This document shows positions 48,214 through 59,400 of a DNA stretch of 64,000 nt, one piece after another. How positions within the stretch are numbered: position 1 is the first letter of the stretch; the number at the start of each line of letters is the position of its first letter. Both the position numbers and the translations under genes were made by a program. Source of the stretch: Theobroma cacao (lineage: Eukaryota; Streptophyta; Magnoliopsida; Malvales; Malvaceae); NCBI RefSeq assembly GCF_000208745.1, contig NC_030857.1, positions 17,688,033-17,752,032 of the forward strand, read 5' to 3'. The notes under the pieces were generated by a model. That model was not told the DNA's origin. It worked only from the letters and a program-made list of their open reading frames with translations, and ran no database searches.

Positions 48214-48249
<36 letters not shown>

Positions 48250-48734
48250 CACTTGCAAAATTTCACTGCTTTTTTACTTACCCACTATAATATCTCTTCC
48301 AACCACCCATTTCTTTGAGTTAAGAGGATTTTAGAGCATTATTACTTTCTTAAAGGCATTTGAGTGCAGGAAACTGTGGTAAGAGCTTTACTTTCTTTAT
48401 CTAACTCTTCTTATGGATAACATTGTGTTTTGAAGATGGGCTTTGTTACGAATTGATGGACATATGCTAGATTTGATAATGCAATGTATGGGTTTCATTA
48501 ATTTTTCAGTTTTGTACTTAAATTAGATTTTTGAATAATGGGTATAGTGAATAACTTTAATTTTCTGCCCTTAGAATTTGAATTTAATGTATAATAAGAT
48601 TAGTGTTATTCATATTATTGTGGAGTTGAATAGTTAGTATAAATTATTTTGTAGATGTTGATCAATTATTTCTCATGTATACTAACTATTTGCGGTCAAA
48701 AATTGATTGTTGATAGGATATTTAGATAATTACC
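47525..48734 (+). other. Internal spacer with CT microsatellites and an N gap
   Basis: Integrase-tail remnant to about 47640, then non-coding text. (CT)n runs at about 48162-48189 and 48217-48244 flank a single N (48190). Confidence 0.6.
48137..48245. repeat. Duplicate across an N: likely assembly artefact
   Basis: The same 24-bp text (ATTTCTAAACCCTAGGCAGC plus ATTT) followed by (CT)n occurs at 48137-48160 and again at 48191-48214, immediately after the N at 48190. This looks like two read ends of one locus joined without merging. Confidence 0.75.
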
Positions 48735-49760
48735 ATGGCACCAAAGAAAAGGGCATGTGCGAGTGGAAATGGGAATAGTTTTCATTGAAGTAAATTTATT
48801 TTGGCCGAAGCCAAGAAACGCCACACTCAATTCTATTGCAAAAAGTTCTAGTTCCAAAATGTGGCATTGATGTCTAGAGAGGACTTTATCCCTACATCTA
48901 CAATATTATCAATGCACTCCAATGGGAGAAATTTTGTGCCCAGCCAAAAGCAGTAGTAATGCTTGTTGTTCGAGAATTCTATGCCAATGCTGTTGAACAT
49001 GATGATGGGTGAGCATTCGTTTGAAGACATTAGGTACCTTTTGATGCTCACACAATTAATAATTTTACAATACACCTGACATTGAGAACAACGAGTACGG
49101 ACAATTTGTGAATGGTGATGCTGATTTGGATGAAGTTTTGGGGTACCTTAGCATTTTGGGTACTGAATGGAAATTGCACAAGGGTGTTCCTATTTCCTTC
49201 AAAGCTAATGCCATGGACAACGACTACAAATTGTGGTATCATTTCTTAACTGCAAAGATGCTTCTCGAGAAATACTTGAATGATGTGACAAAGGATCGAG
49301 CGATCCTCCTATACGCATTTTGATTGGGAAATCTATTGACATTGGGCAATTGATCTTCAACAACATTATCATGTTTGTCGGGTTGCCACGTGACGAAGTG
49401 TGGTGACCATCCTTGATCACTGTCTTATGTTGTCAAATAGGAGTTGTTTGGTCACCTAATGATGAGCTGTTACATCCAAAGATTCCATTGGATGATTGGA
49501 TCATTAAAGGAAGCTCATTTGCTGCACCTCAACCGTAACAGCATTCGAAAAATCTCTCCATGCCTCTATGAATGGAACGGCTCGAGCATCACGTAGACCA
49601 TCTAGCAGATAGTCTAAAAGCCATTGAAAAGATGATGAGGGCATATGCTGAGCATGTTAGCATGGACATAGCTACCTTCCCCACATTGCCCGTTAATCCC
49701 ACCCGGGATGAGAATGACGATGCTACTATTACGAAAGATAAGGATTGTCAATGTTTGCAA
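48735..49760 (+). pseudogene. Decayed plant-transposon-protein-type ORF, second copy
   Basis: Starts MAPKKRACASGNG. The best-kept segment is 49108-49323 (LGTEWKLHKGVPISFKANAM, LWYHFLTAKMLL, RAILLYAF), typical of the PF20167-like family as I recall it. The end has a coiled-coil-like stretch, MERLEHHVDHLADSLKAIEK (49572 on). Frameshifts and stops throughout. Placed between the integrase tail and 3' LTR, as in the element at 28449. Confidence 0.68.
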
Positions 49761-51018
49761 GTTTGGGGGAGTATTCTCTTTCTTTACTTTCAGGAACATT
49801 GGGGACAATGTTCACTTTTAAGTTTAGGGGGAATTTTATATTTTCTTTCATTATATCGTATTTATGTTTAAACTAGTCAATTTGCATGATAGGATCAGGA
49901 ACGTGTTGAAAGATTCAGTTAGAGTTTGTGCACCAATAAAAATTGATTTATCTATCCGATGATGAAAACCAGTTGCCTTGTTATTCTTTTTACTCTTAAC
50001 AAGCATGAATATTGTTGTAGTGTTATGCGAAATTCTTATGCATATCATCATTTTAGAATGTGAATTCCATATTTGAGCACCATGTTTCTTATACTGTTTC
50101 AAGATGTACAGTTAGAGAATGATTATGTGAGTGTGAATCTTTAAACTATGTTTAGAATTTTAAAATTTGTTTGATCTTTCCTTGAGGTGAAATTCTAGGT
50201 GACACTTAGCTAGGAAATGACTTAGGCCATTTTTGGATCGATTGGGCCTTTCAAGCTAACCTAGTCAAAGTTTATTCCTAATACACCTCTTTGAACCTAA
50301 ATCTATTCTTTTCTTGGTCAACAATAAATAAATTATCCTAACTTGTAAATAAATTTTCAATTCTATTACCCTCACTCTTAAGCATGTACATTATTTTAGG
50401 AATTATATATGGATCAAATGTTAAAAGGGTAGAAAGGATGAGTTGAGAAAAATTCCAACCATGATGTGAAGCATTCATTCTACCAACATCGAAGAAAAAA
50501 AAGTTTGGGGGATGTTCAATTGTGAACAAAAAATATGCTTGATGAACGAAAAGTGAAAAGAAAGAAAAATGTGTACTTGGTGAAGGAAGACAAGGCCATA
50601 TAGATCCTAGAATAATTATAAGCTTAGGGTGATTTGAACTAGAATATATCCATATCATACCTTAAACCTAGTTGAACATTATAAGATGAATAAAGTCCTA
50701 AGGATCCATAGCTAAGTGATGGCCTACATTAGCGGAGAAGGAGGTGAACAAACATATGAACTTTTAAGCTCGTTGAGATTTGCGTGGACATAACTTTTTC
50801 TGAAGTGCATGATGTTCATTATAAAAAATTTCACATGCACATGGAATTCCATTCAAAAAATGAGCTTACACTTGGATGAAACATGAACTTAGATAATATC
50901 CATGTTTTATTTTGAGCTTAATTGGAAGACAAGGTAATTTATGAGGAAATTATAGATGATCAATGAATTGGTGCATTCTCATAGTTGATGTCTTCAACTA
51001 TGTTGTTTCATTTTAGTT
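49761..51018 (+). other. 3' internal region of the Athila-like element
   Basis: AT-rich, homologous to 29500-30780. Contains AAGTTTGGGGG-type purine runs near 49757, 49820 and 50500. No gene. Confidence 0.5.
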
Positions 51019-52598
51019 TTTAATTAAGTAGTTTTAAGATAGCTTTTATGTTTTTAGTTAACTAGTTTAAAGCATGTGAACTAGTTTAATTCAAGTAATT
51101 TTAGTTTATTTTCATGTTGAAAGCTCTATTTTAAGCCAATGCCGATTTAGTCCTTGTGTTTGTAGGTTTTCATATCGCATAAAGTTAAATGGTGATGAAC
51201 TTTGCAATGGAGATTAAGTGCAGATTTTCACTGAACATATTGAGGTAATTCAACATAAGTCGAGCTAAAAAGATCCAATTAATGTGATTCTTGAACTATA
51301 GGAAAATTAAGAGGCAGTCCTACAACTTTTGTGTTTACCATTTTACCCAGATCAACCTTGAGGTAAGAGAAAATCGTGTTTCAAGATAAGGCACTACAGT
51401 AAACTGCATCAAGGTAGCACAAGCAGTGGCGCCACGACCTTGGAAAGCTCAAGGCTGCAATGCCCAGGTAAAGCATCATGGCTTCCACACAAAAATGTGA
51501 GAGTCCAACACCACAACACCCAAGGAGCGCCATAGCTCTGGTTGAGAAACCAACAAAAAAATATATAAGGTAGGAGCACCACGGCACCCCTAAACCAAGG
51601 TCACGGCGCTGTGACATGGATTATTAAAGTGCAGCCAATTAGGAAATGAGTTTTTAGGGTTTTTTGGAGGCTATAAATAGGTGATTTTTAGTAGCTGAAA
51701 GAGAAGACTAAGAGCGGCAATGAATAGCAGTTTTTGAGAGAAAAGAAAGGCTCTCTAACGAAAGAAACGAGAAGAAATTGAAGGCAACTGAAGATCAAGA
51801 ATCAAAAAAGGTTTTGATATTCCTTTACTCTTCAATTCTTTCTTGTTCTTTTGCTGTAGAAATGATCTTTTCTCTGGAATTAATTATGTTTGTTGTAGAA
51901 ATAATGATAAACTAAATTTGTTTTCTAAGATTAGGGGTTATTTTTTTATGTAATTTGAACATATGATTCTCATTGCGTAGTTTTGATAGATGATGCGTGG
52001 TTTATTCAATTTTGTACTTTTTGCTTTTTATTGGTTGATCACTAGTTAAAATGTCTTAGGTCACTAAATGCAACTCGACAAAAGGAATTTAGAATAAACC
52101 ATTGTTTTGAATAGCCTATATTTGATTCACTTCTAAGTTAGGTGATAGTTTCGTATTTAGGATAAACATATACCTAAATATCTTAAGCAGCCATAACACG
52201 AACGTAATGAATCTTTTTCTAATTAGTTTTGGAAAGGTATGTATGCACAATCTCGATAAAAACTTGTATATAATATGGATTCTAGGTTAGCTATGTATCC
52301 CATTACTCTAAGTTAAGAAGAATGATTTAATTCAAGTGAAAATTTGAATAATACGATAATCCTTGGTTTTGAATTAATATTTCTCTTAGTGAAATTTTAT
52401 TGTTCGTTATTTACTTAGTTAATTAACCACTTTTAGTTTAAATAATCATTTGAAATTGAGTGTTTAGATAAGACTAACTTTGTTATAAATTTAATACTTA
52501 CCGAAAAATAAGTACGAATCTCTATGGGAAATAATATTCAACTTACCTTTATATTATTTGTACAACCATATGCACTTTCGTATAGTAATCCGACAACA
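51019..52598 (+). repeat. 3' LTR of the Athila-like element, start truncated
   Basis: Aligned with the 5' LTR from about 44820 onward and ending CGACAACA at 52598. The hairpin terminus and about 75 bp are missing at its start. Confidence 0.75.
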
Positions 52599-52863
52599 AA
52601 GACATATAATAAAATTTTAACTTCTCATCGATGAAGAAAAGGCGTTCCTATGTATATCCATTGGAAGTTATTTCGGAATCTAATTAGCTTGGAGCATAGG
52701 ATTTAACTAAAAATATATACCAATTATAAAAACAACTGAAACAAGATGACAGTTCAACTTATTTTAAGAACTTACCATGCATAGATATGGAAATTGCATG
52801 CTTACGGAAAATAGGGAGACACCAAAGATTTATTTATTCTATTTAATGTGTCAGCCTTGATGC

Positions 52864-54567
52864 TCATGCGGCTTGGAGCTTAATGGGAAGACCCTCCTCT
52901 GGAATGGGTGAAGGACTATAGAAAATCTTCTCATTGGGATTCAGTTTCTCCCATTTGAATCTGGTGACCAGGTTGTGTATGAAAGTGAGGATTTCCAGTC
53001 GGGCATACTCCTTCCCAGGGCACATACGAGGACCTCCACCAAATGGAACATATGTGTAGGGTGCGGGACCATTTCCTTCAAACCTTGAAGGATCAAACTT
53101 CTCTGGATCTGGGAAGTACTTGGGGTTCTTGTTTGTTGAATGGACAGTCCAGAAAGCCTGAAGCAAATGAAGAAAACAAATAAGGGTATAGGAAAGTACT
53201 GACCAGTAGATGGCTAGATAGGAAGGATAGATTCTTTAAAACTACAAAATCATGAGAATGACATGATGATTTTTGCAATGGAAACACAGAGGTATTACCT
53301 TCCATCCCTTTGGAATCGTATAACCTGCGTAAGTAAAGTCGGTGATGGCCTCTCTAAAAGCTCCATTAGCAGGTGGTGCCAGCCTCATCGCTTCGCATAC
53401 TACGCACCACGTGTACTTCATCTTCTGAATATCTTCCCATCCCAATGGTTCTCCAGGCCCTTTGGACCTTAAGATATCATTTTGTTCTGCAATTAACCCA
53501 AAAAGATGAAATATTAATTAATTGCCCGAATATAAATGTTAAGTATATTAGTAATTTGTAGGAGTCGACGAGTCACCTGGTGCTAAAATCTAAAATAATG
53601 ACTGACTAATTTGCATACCTTCCAACACCCTGTTATATACGTCAGGATAGTCAGAAAGATAGCTAACGGTGAAGGTGATTGCGGTACTTGTTGTGTCATG
53701 GCTTGCAATAAAGAAGCCTACAATCTTGTTGAGGATCTCTATCTCAGTCATACCGTCCATCAGCATGCTATCCACTATGTCTGAAGCAACCGTCATTCCT
53801 TTCTTTAACAGCTCGTTTTTCTTCTTGGTAATGAAGGCTAAAAGCTCTCGGCGGATCACTTTGCCTGCTTTCACGGCGCGATTGAATGTTGTTCCAGGAA
53901 GATCAATGGGTACGGAAATGAGACCAGCAGTCGCAAAAGCGAAAGGCTTGGCAAAATTTTCGATCTCTTCCTTTTGTTGAACACTCATGAATAGACGACA
54001 GGCGAGTGAGAAGCCGTACTTCTTGGAAAGAGGGGAAACTTGGACTTGATTGTAGGGGGACCAATATTGGTCTAGGTGCTCCTTTGCCATGACATCCATT
54101 ACGGGTACGTAACGTTGAAGTGACTCTGGCTTGAGCAAAGGAAGCAGATATGTCCGAAGAATAGTGGATTCTTCTTCGGAAGAATTATCAACACTGGATG
54201 GATCCAACAAAGCTTTCTTCATGGAACGAGGCCACCAGGCGGTGACATACTTGTTGTGGCCAGAGAAGAGGAACTTGTTGCCAGCAGCACCGCAAAAGAC
54301 AGCCATGTCCTCTCCGAGCAATGATGTACGGAACACATCGGGTGAATATTTGGTACTTCTGTCATTTATGAATTTCACAGGAGTTCCCCGTCTCAAACCC
54401 AGCACATAATCCAAGGTTTCGCCAATGTATGGGAGACCCTTTCTACCCGGAGGAAGGTTGGGGGTGGCGGCCCTGGATTTGTACTTATAAACCAAGTAGA
54501 TGACACCAACGGGCACGTATAAAACTACAAAGTGGACCAAGTATGGCATCAAACAAGCAATGTCCAT
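52864..54567 (-). CDS. Cytochrome P450 of the CYP716 type, gene 2 (3 exons)
   Basis: Paralog of the gene at 7077-8781, same strand, about 88% identical by eye over 476 residues. Exons 54567-53619, 53486-53299 and 53157-52864 are 949, 188 and 294 nt, exactly as in gene 1, with GT/AG introns at the same places and phases. Landmarks: N-terminal anchor, [10 protein letters not shown]-helix ASHDTTS, K-helix EAMR, FDPSRF, heme loop [10 protein letters not shown]. Differences concentrate in exon 1 (about 46 of 316 residues), with only about 11 in exons 2 and 3, and include the region between the C and F helices where substrate-contact loops usually lie. Intact frame. Probably a triterpene oxidase; the substrate is unknown. 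Confidence 0.93.
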
Positions 54568-54711
54568 GACTGCTTAATTAATCTTTCACCTTACCTTTGC
54601 TACTTTAATTAACAAGGGTGTTACACACTGGAGTGGCGAATGAGCCCAGAATCAGCTACAAAATATATATAAGAAGGAACTAATGGACATTCATCTCACA
54701 TCTGGTTGCCA

Positions 54712-54719
54712 TATTTATA
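54712..54719 (-). promoter_or_regulatory. Candidate TATA box of P450 gene 2
   Basis: Complement of TATTTATA, about 145 bp upstream of the start codon, in the same context as gene 1 (GCCATATTTATAGTC). Confidence 0.6.
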
Positions 54720-54865
54720 GTCAATTGCCCATGGATTGAGTTAGTATAACAAACGAAAATTTTTTCAGCTTTCAAATTTTGACAAAGTTGGCAAAACGTT
54801 GTTTGATTCGGAATTTTAACAGCTGTCAAATTTTGCAACTTGTTCCCACCCTAAGTTATTACTTT

Positions 54866-54940
54866 AACAGATGTATAATCCTCTTGCTTAAAAGTAGAAT
54901 TTAAATTCGTCTTCTCCCAATTATAAAAAAAAAAAAAGAA
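54866..54940 (+). mobile_element. Decayed SINE in the upstream region of P450 gene 2
   Basis: AACAGATGTATAATCCTCTTG...CTCCCAATTATAAAAAAA aligns with the 3' two thirds of the SINEs at 1124 and 1291. Flanked by similar direct repeats, TAAGTTATTACTTT (54852-54865) and AAACTGTTACTTTT (54941-54954); gene 1 has the uninterrupted text (AGCTGTTACTTTGC near 9481-9496). Insertion point about 300-375 bp upstream of the start codon. Confidence 0.68.
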
Positions 54941-55175
54941 AAACTGTTACTTTTGCAACTTGTAGTTCATTAGAATTTTACCTCATGTCGTGTGACACGT
55001 GATTCTTGATTTAGAAGTGATAAATGTACTTGATTTTATATCTTTAATATTTCTGTTGGATCCTATTCCCTTTTGCTTATTTTAATAATAATTTAGTATA
55101 ATGGTCAATTTTGCAGGCTAATGCATTATTAATATAGTTTTGTTATATTTATGAGCATTATATTAATAATAATTA

Positions 55176-56064
55176 GAATATGTTCATGTTGCATGCTTCA
55201 TGAATTATTAATATAGTTTTTATATAATACCCTATGAATGACACATTAGAGTACGTAAAACTTGATAAGTGAATATTAAAGTTAAGAAAATTATAAGGTT
55301 GGTAAAGTCTGTATTGGATCTTTCTATTCAAAAATACAATAAGAGCTTATATTTTACAGGTTAATTACGCTTTCAGTTCTAAACACTTGCACGTTATTCA
55401 CTTTCAAGTTTAAACGGTAGAGTTATATACCATAAGTCCTTTCATCGTTTATATTTAATACAGTAATAATGTATAATTTTCATACCCTATCATGTCATCG
55501 TAAAGTGTCAGTTTATTATAAACGTAAAGTTTAAACTTTTAAGAATTTAAAAACTAAATATTGATAAGTTTCTTAAAATTTAGTTACATAAAAAATAAAT
55601 AAAATCATGTTTATTTCTCTTTCAGATCTCTATCACATGATATCCCGCAACGACACCACATTGGGAGGCTACTTTCCTACAGTCCTCCGCAAAGATTTGT
55701 TTTCACATTGATGTGCTAATTTTGTAGTGATGTTTTTTTTTTTTTTTTTATGGTTACTTTTAGTTGCATACATGGTTCTTCATGATTTGCCAGCTCTCTT
55801 TTATGAGTTAAAATGCATTTTAATGCAATGCAGTAGAATATCAAAATTACCGTTGTTGCAATATTCTGTGTTTTGGAAGAAATTATTGCATTAATTGTGC
55901 AAGATAGAAATTTCGATTAAACTATTGCGGATCTTGTTACTGTTAATGCTGAAAATTCAAAGGAAAGAATCCGAGATTATTTTTGATGCCAAGAGAAGGG
56001 GTTGTTTTAATAATGCTAATGACGACAAGCATTTGGCTCAAGCTATTACTATTACATTGGTTAA
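55176..56064. other. AT-rich stretch, no gene recognised
   Basis: Homology with the gene 1 upstream flank fades near 55175. Contains a long T run at about 55733-55750. The ORF 55895-56083 shows no recognisable domain. Confidence 0.4.
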
Positions 56065-56486
56065 TGTCACGACCAGGCCATGATTGACATGAGGATCGAG
56101 CAGGTAAGTCTATTGAGTCTAAGCAAGCCTTAGAACCTGATAATAGACGTACAGAATACCTAACATTTATAACCTATGTACATGTTTATAAACAAACCAT
56201 ATCATATGCTCTGTGCCTCAACATGAAGCTCAAACGCGCTACACATGCTTAATCCAATATATATACATATACATACATACATATATGTATATATCCTTTA
56301 CAAAATCAGTAAAACAAAATACATATACAGAGTGTGATAGATGGATGGACAGCGAAGTGGACCCATAAAAAAGGAGACACCTATTAGATGCCATTGGTAA
56401 CCTACCGGCTTAAAGGTTAGAGTCTGTCTCCAAATACAAAGGACTTGACATGCAACGAATTTGAAAATACAACAAAATTATTGGGG
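56065..56486 (-). mobile_element. LTR-like fragment (minus), truncated
   Basis: Starts TGTCACGACCAGGCC, like the ends of chromovirus LTRs read on the minus strand, and includes a TA/CATA microsatellite (about 56257-56295). It is cut by the Athila-like LTR at 56487. Confidence 0.45.
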
Positions 56487-59400
56487 TGTGACAAAATTAT
56501 AAAGTTATTTTGTCACATTTTGGGGGCTTTTGTAGCTAAGTCTTTGAGATTTTAGATCTGAAATTAAGTATTTTAGTTATTTTTCTTTGTTAAGTTCAAT
56601 TGCATGTTGATGAATTTAGTTTAAGTTATTTTAGTTTAATTTTATGTTAAATTGCCTTAAATTACTTTGCATTTAGTTGTTGCTAATCTATTTGATTGCT
56701 TTCATATGAAAATTGATGAAAAGGCCTTATTTGGTGTGAACTGTGCAAGTATGGTTAATGCTTCTCCCGCACATGTTTTAGTATTTTAAGCATATCTTTC
56801 AATTTATAATTCCAAATGACGTGATTTTTTATCATTAGAAAGATAAGAGATAAGGCTACAACTTTTATGTTTACCACTTTACCCAGTTCGGCCTGAAAGA
56901 AGGTGAAATCATGTCACAATAAGAAGTAGTGCAGTAGAGACAACATAAGAGAGGAGCACCATAGTGGCACCCGACAGTAGGGTGCCGTGGCAAAAATCTA
57001 TTTTTGACACGATTTTGGAAACTTGGGCTTTTAAAGCCTAATTAAAAGATCTTTTTCAGAGGTTTTGAAGGGAGGAAACAGCAAGCAATTTTTTTGGAGA
57101 AAAAAAGCCAAAAACAAAGCAAGACAACTTGAAGGAGAATCAAGATCACAAATCTTCGACTATTAATTTTCTCTCTCTACTTTTGTGCTTTTTTTATTTT
57201 CTTTGACTTGGATTAATGGCTAATTTTCTTTGGATGAAGTTTTTATTAGGTACTATGAGCTAAACTATTTTTCTAGGATTGTGGTAAATTTCAACATGTA
57301 ATTTGAATAGTTGTTTCTCTTTTATTTACTATGAATGGATATAGTTTTGCTTATTCAAATTTGCTCTTAATTCTTTTAATTGCCTAGCCAACATTTAACT
57401 AATTTGTGAAATTAACTGAGGCTCGACAAAGAGATTTTAGATTGCATTAAGGTTCGAATAGTGTATGTACATGTTACTTAGGTAATCTGATTCGTGATTC
57501 GGATAGACATACGCCAATTGTAATACATAGCCTGTCACGACCCAAAACTCCCCATCGGGCCCGTGACAACCGCCGCGAGGCCTCAACAGACATTCTTCAT
57601 CTCGAATGCCGATTGAAACCTCGCAAGGCTTAGCATCAACTTCCGCATCTCCCCGGTGAGCAACAATTATTAAATCTCGTATTTCAAAAAAATCATAAGT
57701 CATTTTCAAATAAGAACAATAAAATATTATTTTTTTGGCTCACAGGGGTATTTTCGTAATTTTTCGTCAAAAATCTCAAAACTTACTAAAAATGTAGTAG
57801 ATAAGCAGAAAATATATATTTAATGATTTAAAAACAATTAAGTATCTAAAACGTTCATTTGAAAGCAAATTGTTGACAACTAGTACTATTCAAAAATAAT
57901 AAATAAAATATTCTATTTTCTCATAAAATAAATTTTTATAGAAATATTCGTAAATAATTTTTCGCACATGAAAGTAAAGTAAAAATTGTATGAATAGAAA
58001 TACAGATAACCAAAATATAAGTTTTGATCTGCAATGACACGTGGGCTCCAATTGACCAAGAGGATGTAAGACTGTGAACTCTTACTTTCTATAATGCAGT
58101 TCCGAGCTTAGTTCTCGTCCTACTCGACTATCTACAAACTGTCCTGAGCCTGAAAAATGTATAGGAAGAAGGGGTGAGATTTTATAATCCCAGTGAGTAA
58201 ACAGATACCATCTAAAGTATCTAAAGCCGAGTAAATGGAGACAATTAAAATAAGTCATCATACCGTAATTTCATTACCTTTCAGTTCATTTCAACCAAAT
58301 AAAATCAATCCATATAAATCGAGTAATCAACTTGGCTTATGAATTTCTTAAAACTTTGGCTCGTGCCAAAACTCATACTCGGTGATACCTTGCGCAGGGC
58401 ATCTAACCGAGTCCGCCAAGGCTGTTAAAATTTTGTATACACTTAAAATATATTTTAGTTTGAGAAAAATACAGCCGTTCCTTGGCGTTGGCTGAGTTCC
58501 CCTTCACGTGGTGGTTTGGCGTGAAGTGAACCCTAAGCTTTACCCCAGGAGATACCCTACGCGCCTCTCCGTTCGAGGTAATAATATAATGGAGTTTACC
58601 GTGCCCCTCTAATAGGCTGGTCCACGGAACCCCCTCTGCAGTAAATAATTAATATATACTCCACCAATTCAATAAAATTCATTCTAGCATGGCATGGCAA
58701 TTTATCGCAATCTAGCCTCTCAAGGCTGAATACACAATATAAATAATTCTGACACCAAAATCAGTTTAGCCATTCATGCTCATATATTGTCATAAGCCAT
58801 TCAATTTAAAACCATAAATTTACAACACAAGCAGGCAGTCTCCAATTACTCTATTTTCAAAACCAATATTCGATTTTTCAGAAAATTTATAAAATCATTT
58901 TATAAAATCACAATTTCTCTTAAAACATAGCAATTTACCATTTAAACTCATTTTTTTATAAAATCACACAATTGTATAAAACTACTCTAGATAATTAAGA
59001 CGATAATAAGTTTACTCACAGTATTAGGAGTAGAAATACTCCTATCTTCCGCCCTCGGGTGCAGTCTCTTACCCGAAACAATTGACTCACCACCTATCCA
59101 TAATCCATGACACAAAATTCAGTAAATTGTGTCAATTTATCATAAATTATTTCAGGCTCTTATCCATGCGTATGCACTAGATAGGATTTGAAATGTCTAG
59201 ACAATCGCTTAATTGCGGTGTCCGACCTAACTCGCCTATACACGGTGTAAATTCCTAAAATCCCCAATTCGACTCCAATTCCATCCATTTCAATTTCAAT
59301 TATCCAATTATATCCACAATACCTCAATGACTGTGAATTTGGTCCAATTTATCAGTCCGGACTATAAATTACGCTTTTACCCCTAGTGGGTAAAAATTTC

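Larger units (their letters stand above)
44746..52598 (+). mobile_element. Athila-like retrotransposon lacking the pol core
   Basis: 5' LTR 44746-46478, Athila-type primer site, decayed gag 46631-47524, integrase-tail remnant near 47580-47640, plant-transposon-protein-type relic 48735-49760, and 3' LTR from about 51019 to 52598. The 3' LTR lacks its first ~75 bp and the polypurine tract, and the flanks do not form a target duplication, so the 3' junction was rearranged. The LTRs are clearly diverged, so this is an old insertion. It ends about 265 bp past the stop of P450 gene 2, where homology with the gene 1 downstream flank begins. Confidence 0.82.
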
